A stretch of DNA of 5,761 nucleotides from an uncultured Chloroflexota bacterium (GTDB taxonomy: Bacteria > Chloroflexota > Anaerolineae > Aggregatilineales > Phototrophicaceae): contig CALKIA010000257.1 in assembly GCA_937988705.1 (NCBI GenBank), positions 1-5,761 of the forward strand, written 5' to 3'. The notes beneath the pieces are model-generated. The model did not search any database. It was not told where the DNA came from and saw only the letters and a list, made by a program, of their open reading frames with translations. Below, piece after piece: positions 5,327 through 5,761 of this stretch. A program made the translations under genes and the position numbers. Numbering within the stretch: position 1 is the first letter of the stretch; each line of letters begins with the position of its first letter.

Positions 5327-5761
5327 TTACATCGAGGGGGCAACCAGGTGCCACACGCCGCCGACGCCGTCGCCGGTCGTGTCGCCACGCGCCACATCGT
5401 CTTTCCAGTAGTACAGGGGCATACCGTTGTAGGTCACCTGGAAGGTGCCGTCAGTGCGTTCGGTCGTGCCGAGTTCACCGGTCGCGCCGGGGCCAGCGAT
5501 GGCGGCATCCGCGCTGTCGACGAGGAGCGGCGGCCAGTTGGTCGCGCACTGATCGTAGCAAGCGCTCATGCCGTCGGCGTCATTGTCGAAGCTGTAGACG
5601 GTCAGGCCATTCGCGCCGACGAGGAACGAACCGTGTTCTTCGCTGGTGCTGACAGCCACGCTGTACGGCGGGATCACGTACCAGACTTCGCCGACGCCCT
5701 GACCGGTGGTCATGCCCGGAGCCCAGTCACGCCACCAGTAGTACAGGGGCATGCCGTTGTA
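5327..5761 (-). CDS. Secreted repeat protein of the COG4315 / PF03640 (Yx(FWY)xxD lipoprotein) family, N-terminus off window
   Basis: The frame is open from the right edge of the window to TAA at 5327-5329, giving the last 144 residues; an in-frame ATG at 5752 lies inside a conserved motif (YNGMPLYYW) and is not the start. Three copies of the family motif Y-x-(F/W)-x-x-D are visible: YYWWRD (residues 7-12), YSFDND (56-61) and YYWKDD (117-122). A CYDQCATNWPPL segment (68-79) holds the C-x3-C and WPP typical of the family. YNGMPLYYW recurs exactly 110 residues apart, each time followed by TTGxGVGxVW, so the protein is a tandem of modules and the window cuts through one. Family members are exported, often as lipoproteins, and their function is unknown. 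The signal peptide and any lipobox would lie outside the window. It converges on the plus-strand operon and ends at its own terminator. Confidence 0.88.
   Translation of the reverse strand, partial: YNGMPLYYWWRDWAPGMTTGQGVGEVWYVIPPYSVAVSTSEEHGSFLVGANGLTVYSFDNDADGMSACYDQCATNWPPLLVDSADAAIAGPGATGELGTTERTDGTFQVTYNGMPLYYWKDDVARGDTTGDGVGGVWHLVAPSM
5405..5761 (-). repeat. Direct repeat pair with 330-bp period within the secreted repeat protein gene
   Basis: Bases 5405-5431 and 5735-5761 match at 26 of 27 positions, the difference being A5423 versus G5753, and encode the same nine residues. The 330-base offset equals the 110-residue module length. The second copy is cut by the window edge, so the full extent of the match is unknown. 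Confidence 0.8.

Noticed and set aside
4981..5652. 223-residue plus-strand open frame crossing the repeats, terminator and lipoprotein gene
   Set aside because: It reads through an intrinsic terminator and is antisense to the COG4315-type gene; the second half is Arg/Ser-rich low complexity.

Overview
The window is GC-rich bacterial DNA with a gene content typical of Chloroflexota, Anaerolineae-like lineages. That assignment is inferred from the family mix: a TIR protein carrying a long WD40 array, an ECF sigma factor paired with a membrane protein bearing Thr/Ala/Pro-rich linkers plus SH3b and LysM domains, and a Yx(FWY)xxD repeat lipoprotein. No rRNA or other phylogenetic marker is present to confirm it.

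Layout. Bases 1-2940 (+) hold most of a large TIR / transmembrane / WD40 protein whose N-terminus lies off the left edge. Its C-terminal 14 WD40 repeats are each exactly 42 residues (126 bp), with no indel. Bases 2941-3221 are non-coding and carry two palindromes of a shared design (GGGACG, variable self-complementary core, CGTCC). Bases 3222-3779 (+) encode an ECF-type sigma factor. Its stop codon is overlapped by the start (ATGCGTAA) of a 388-residue single-pass membrane protein (3772-4938, +), read here as a non-zinc anti-sigma factor or sensor with extracytoplasmic SH3b and LysM domains. Bases 4939-5326 are non-coding, with three C-run/G-run palindromic repeat units, one containing a very strong G-quadruplex motif, followed by a 14-bp intrinsic terminator. 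Bases 5327-5761 (-) are the C-terminal part of a secreted repeat protein of the COG4315/PF03640 type, converging on that terminator.

How the genes may work together. The sigma/anti-sigma pair looks like a self-contained envelope-sensing switch: an extracytoplasmic glycan-binding or stress-sensing module, one membrane helix, a short cytoplasmic helical domain that would hold the sigma factor, and translational coupling for balanced expression. The TIR protein has the same overall logic. Positive charges before its single helix suggest the TIR domain is inside and the propeller array outside. Nothing in the window shows that the two systems are linked, and an intergenic palindrome block separates them. 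The most unusual points are the inferred inside-TIR/outside-propeller topology, the LysM/SH3b anti-sigma candidate and the two families of intergenic palindromes. None can be called a new system from sequence alone.
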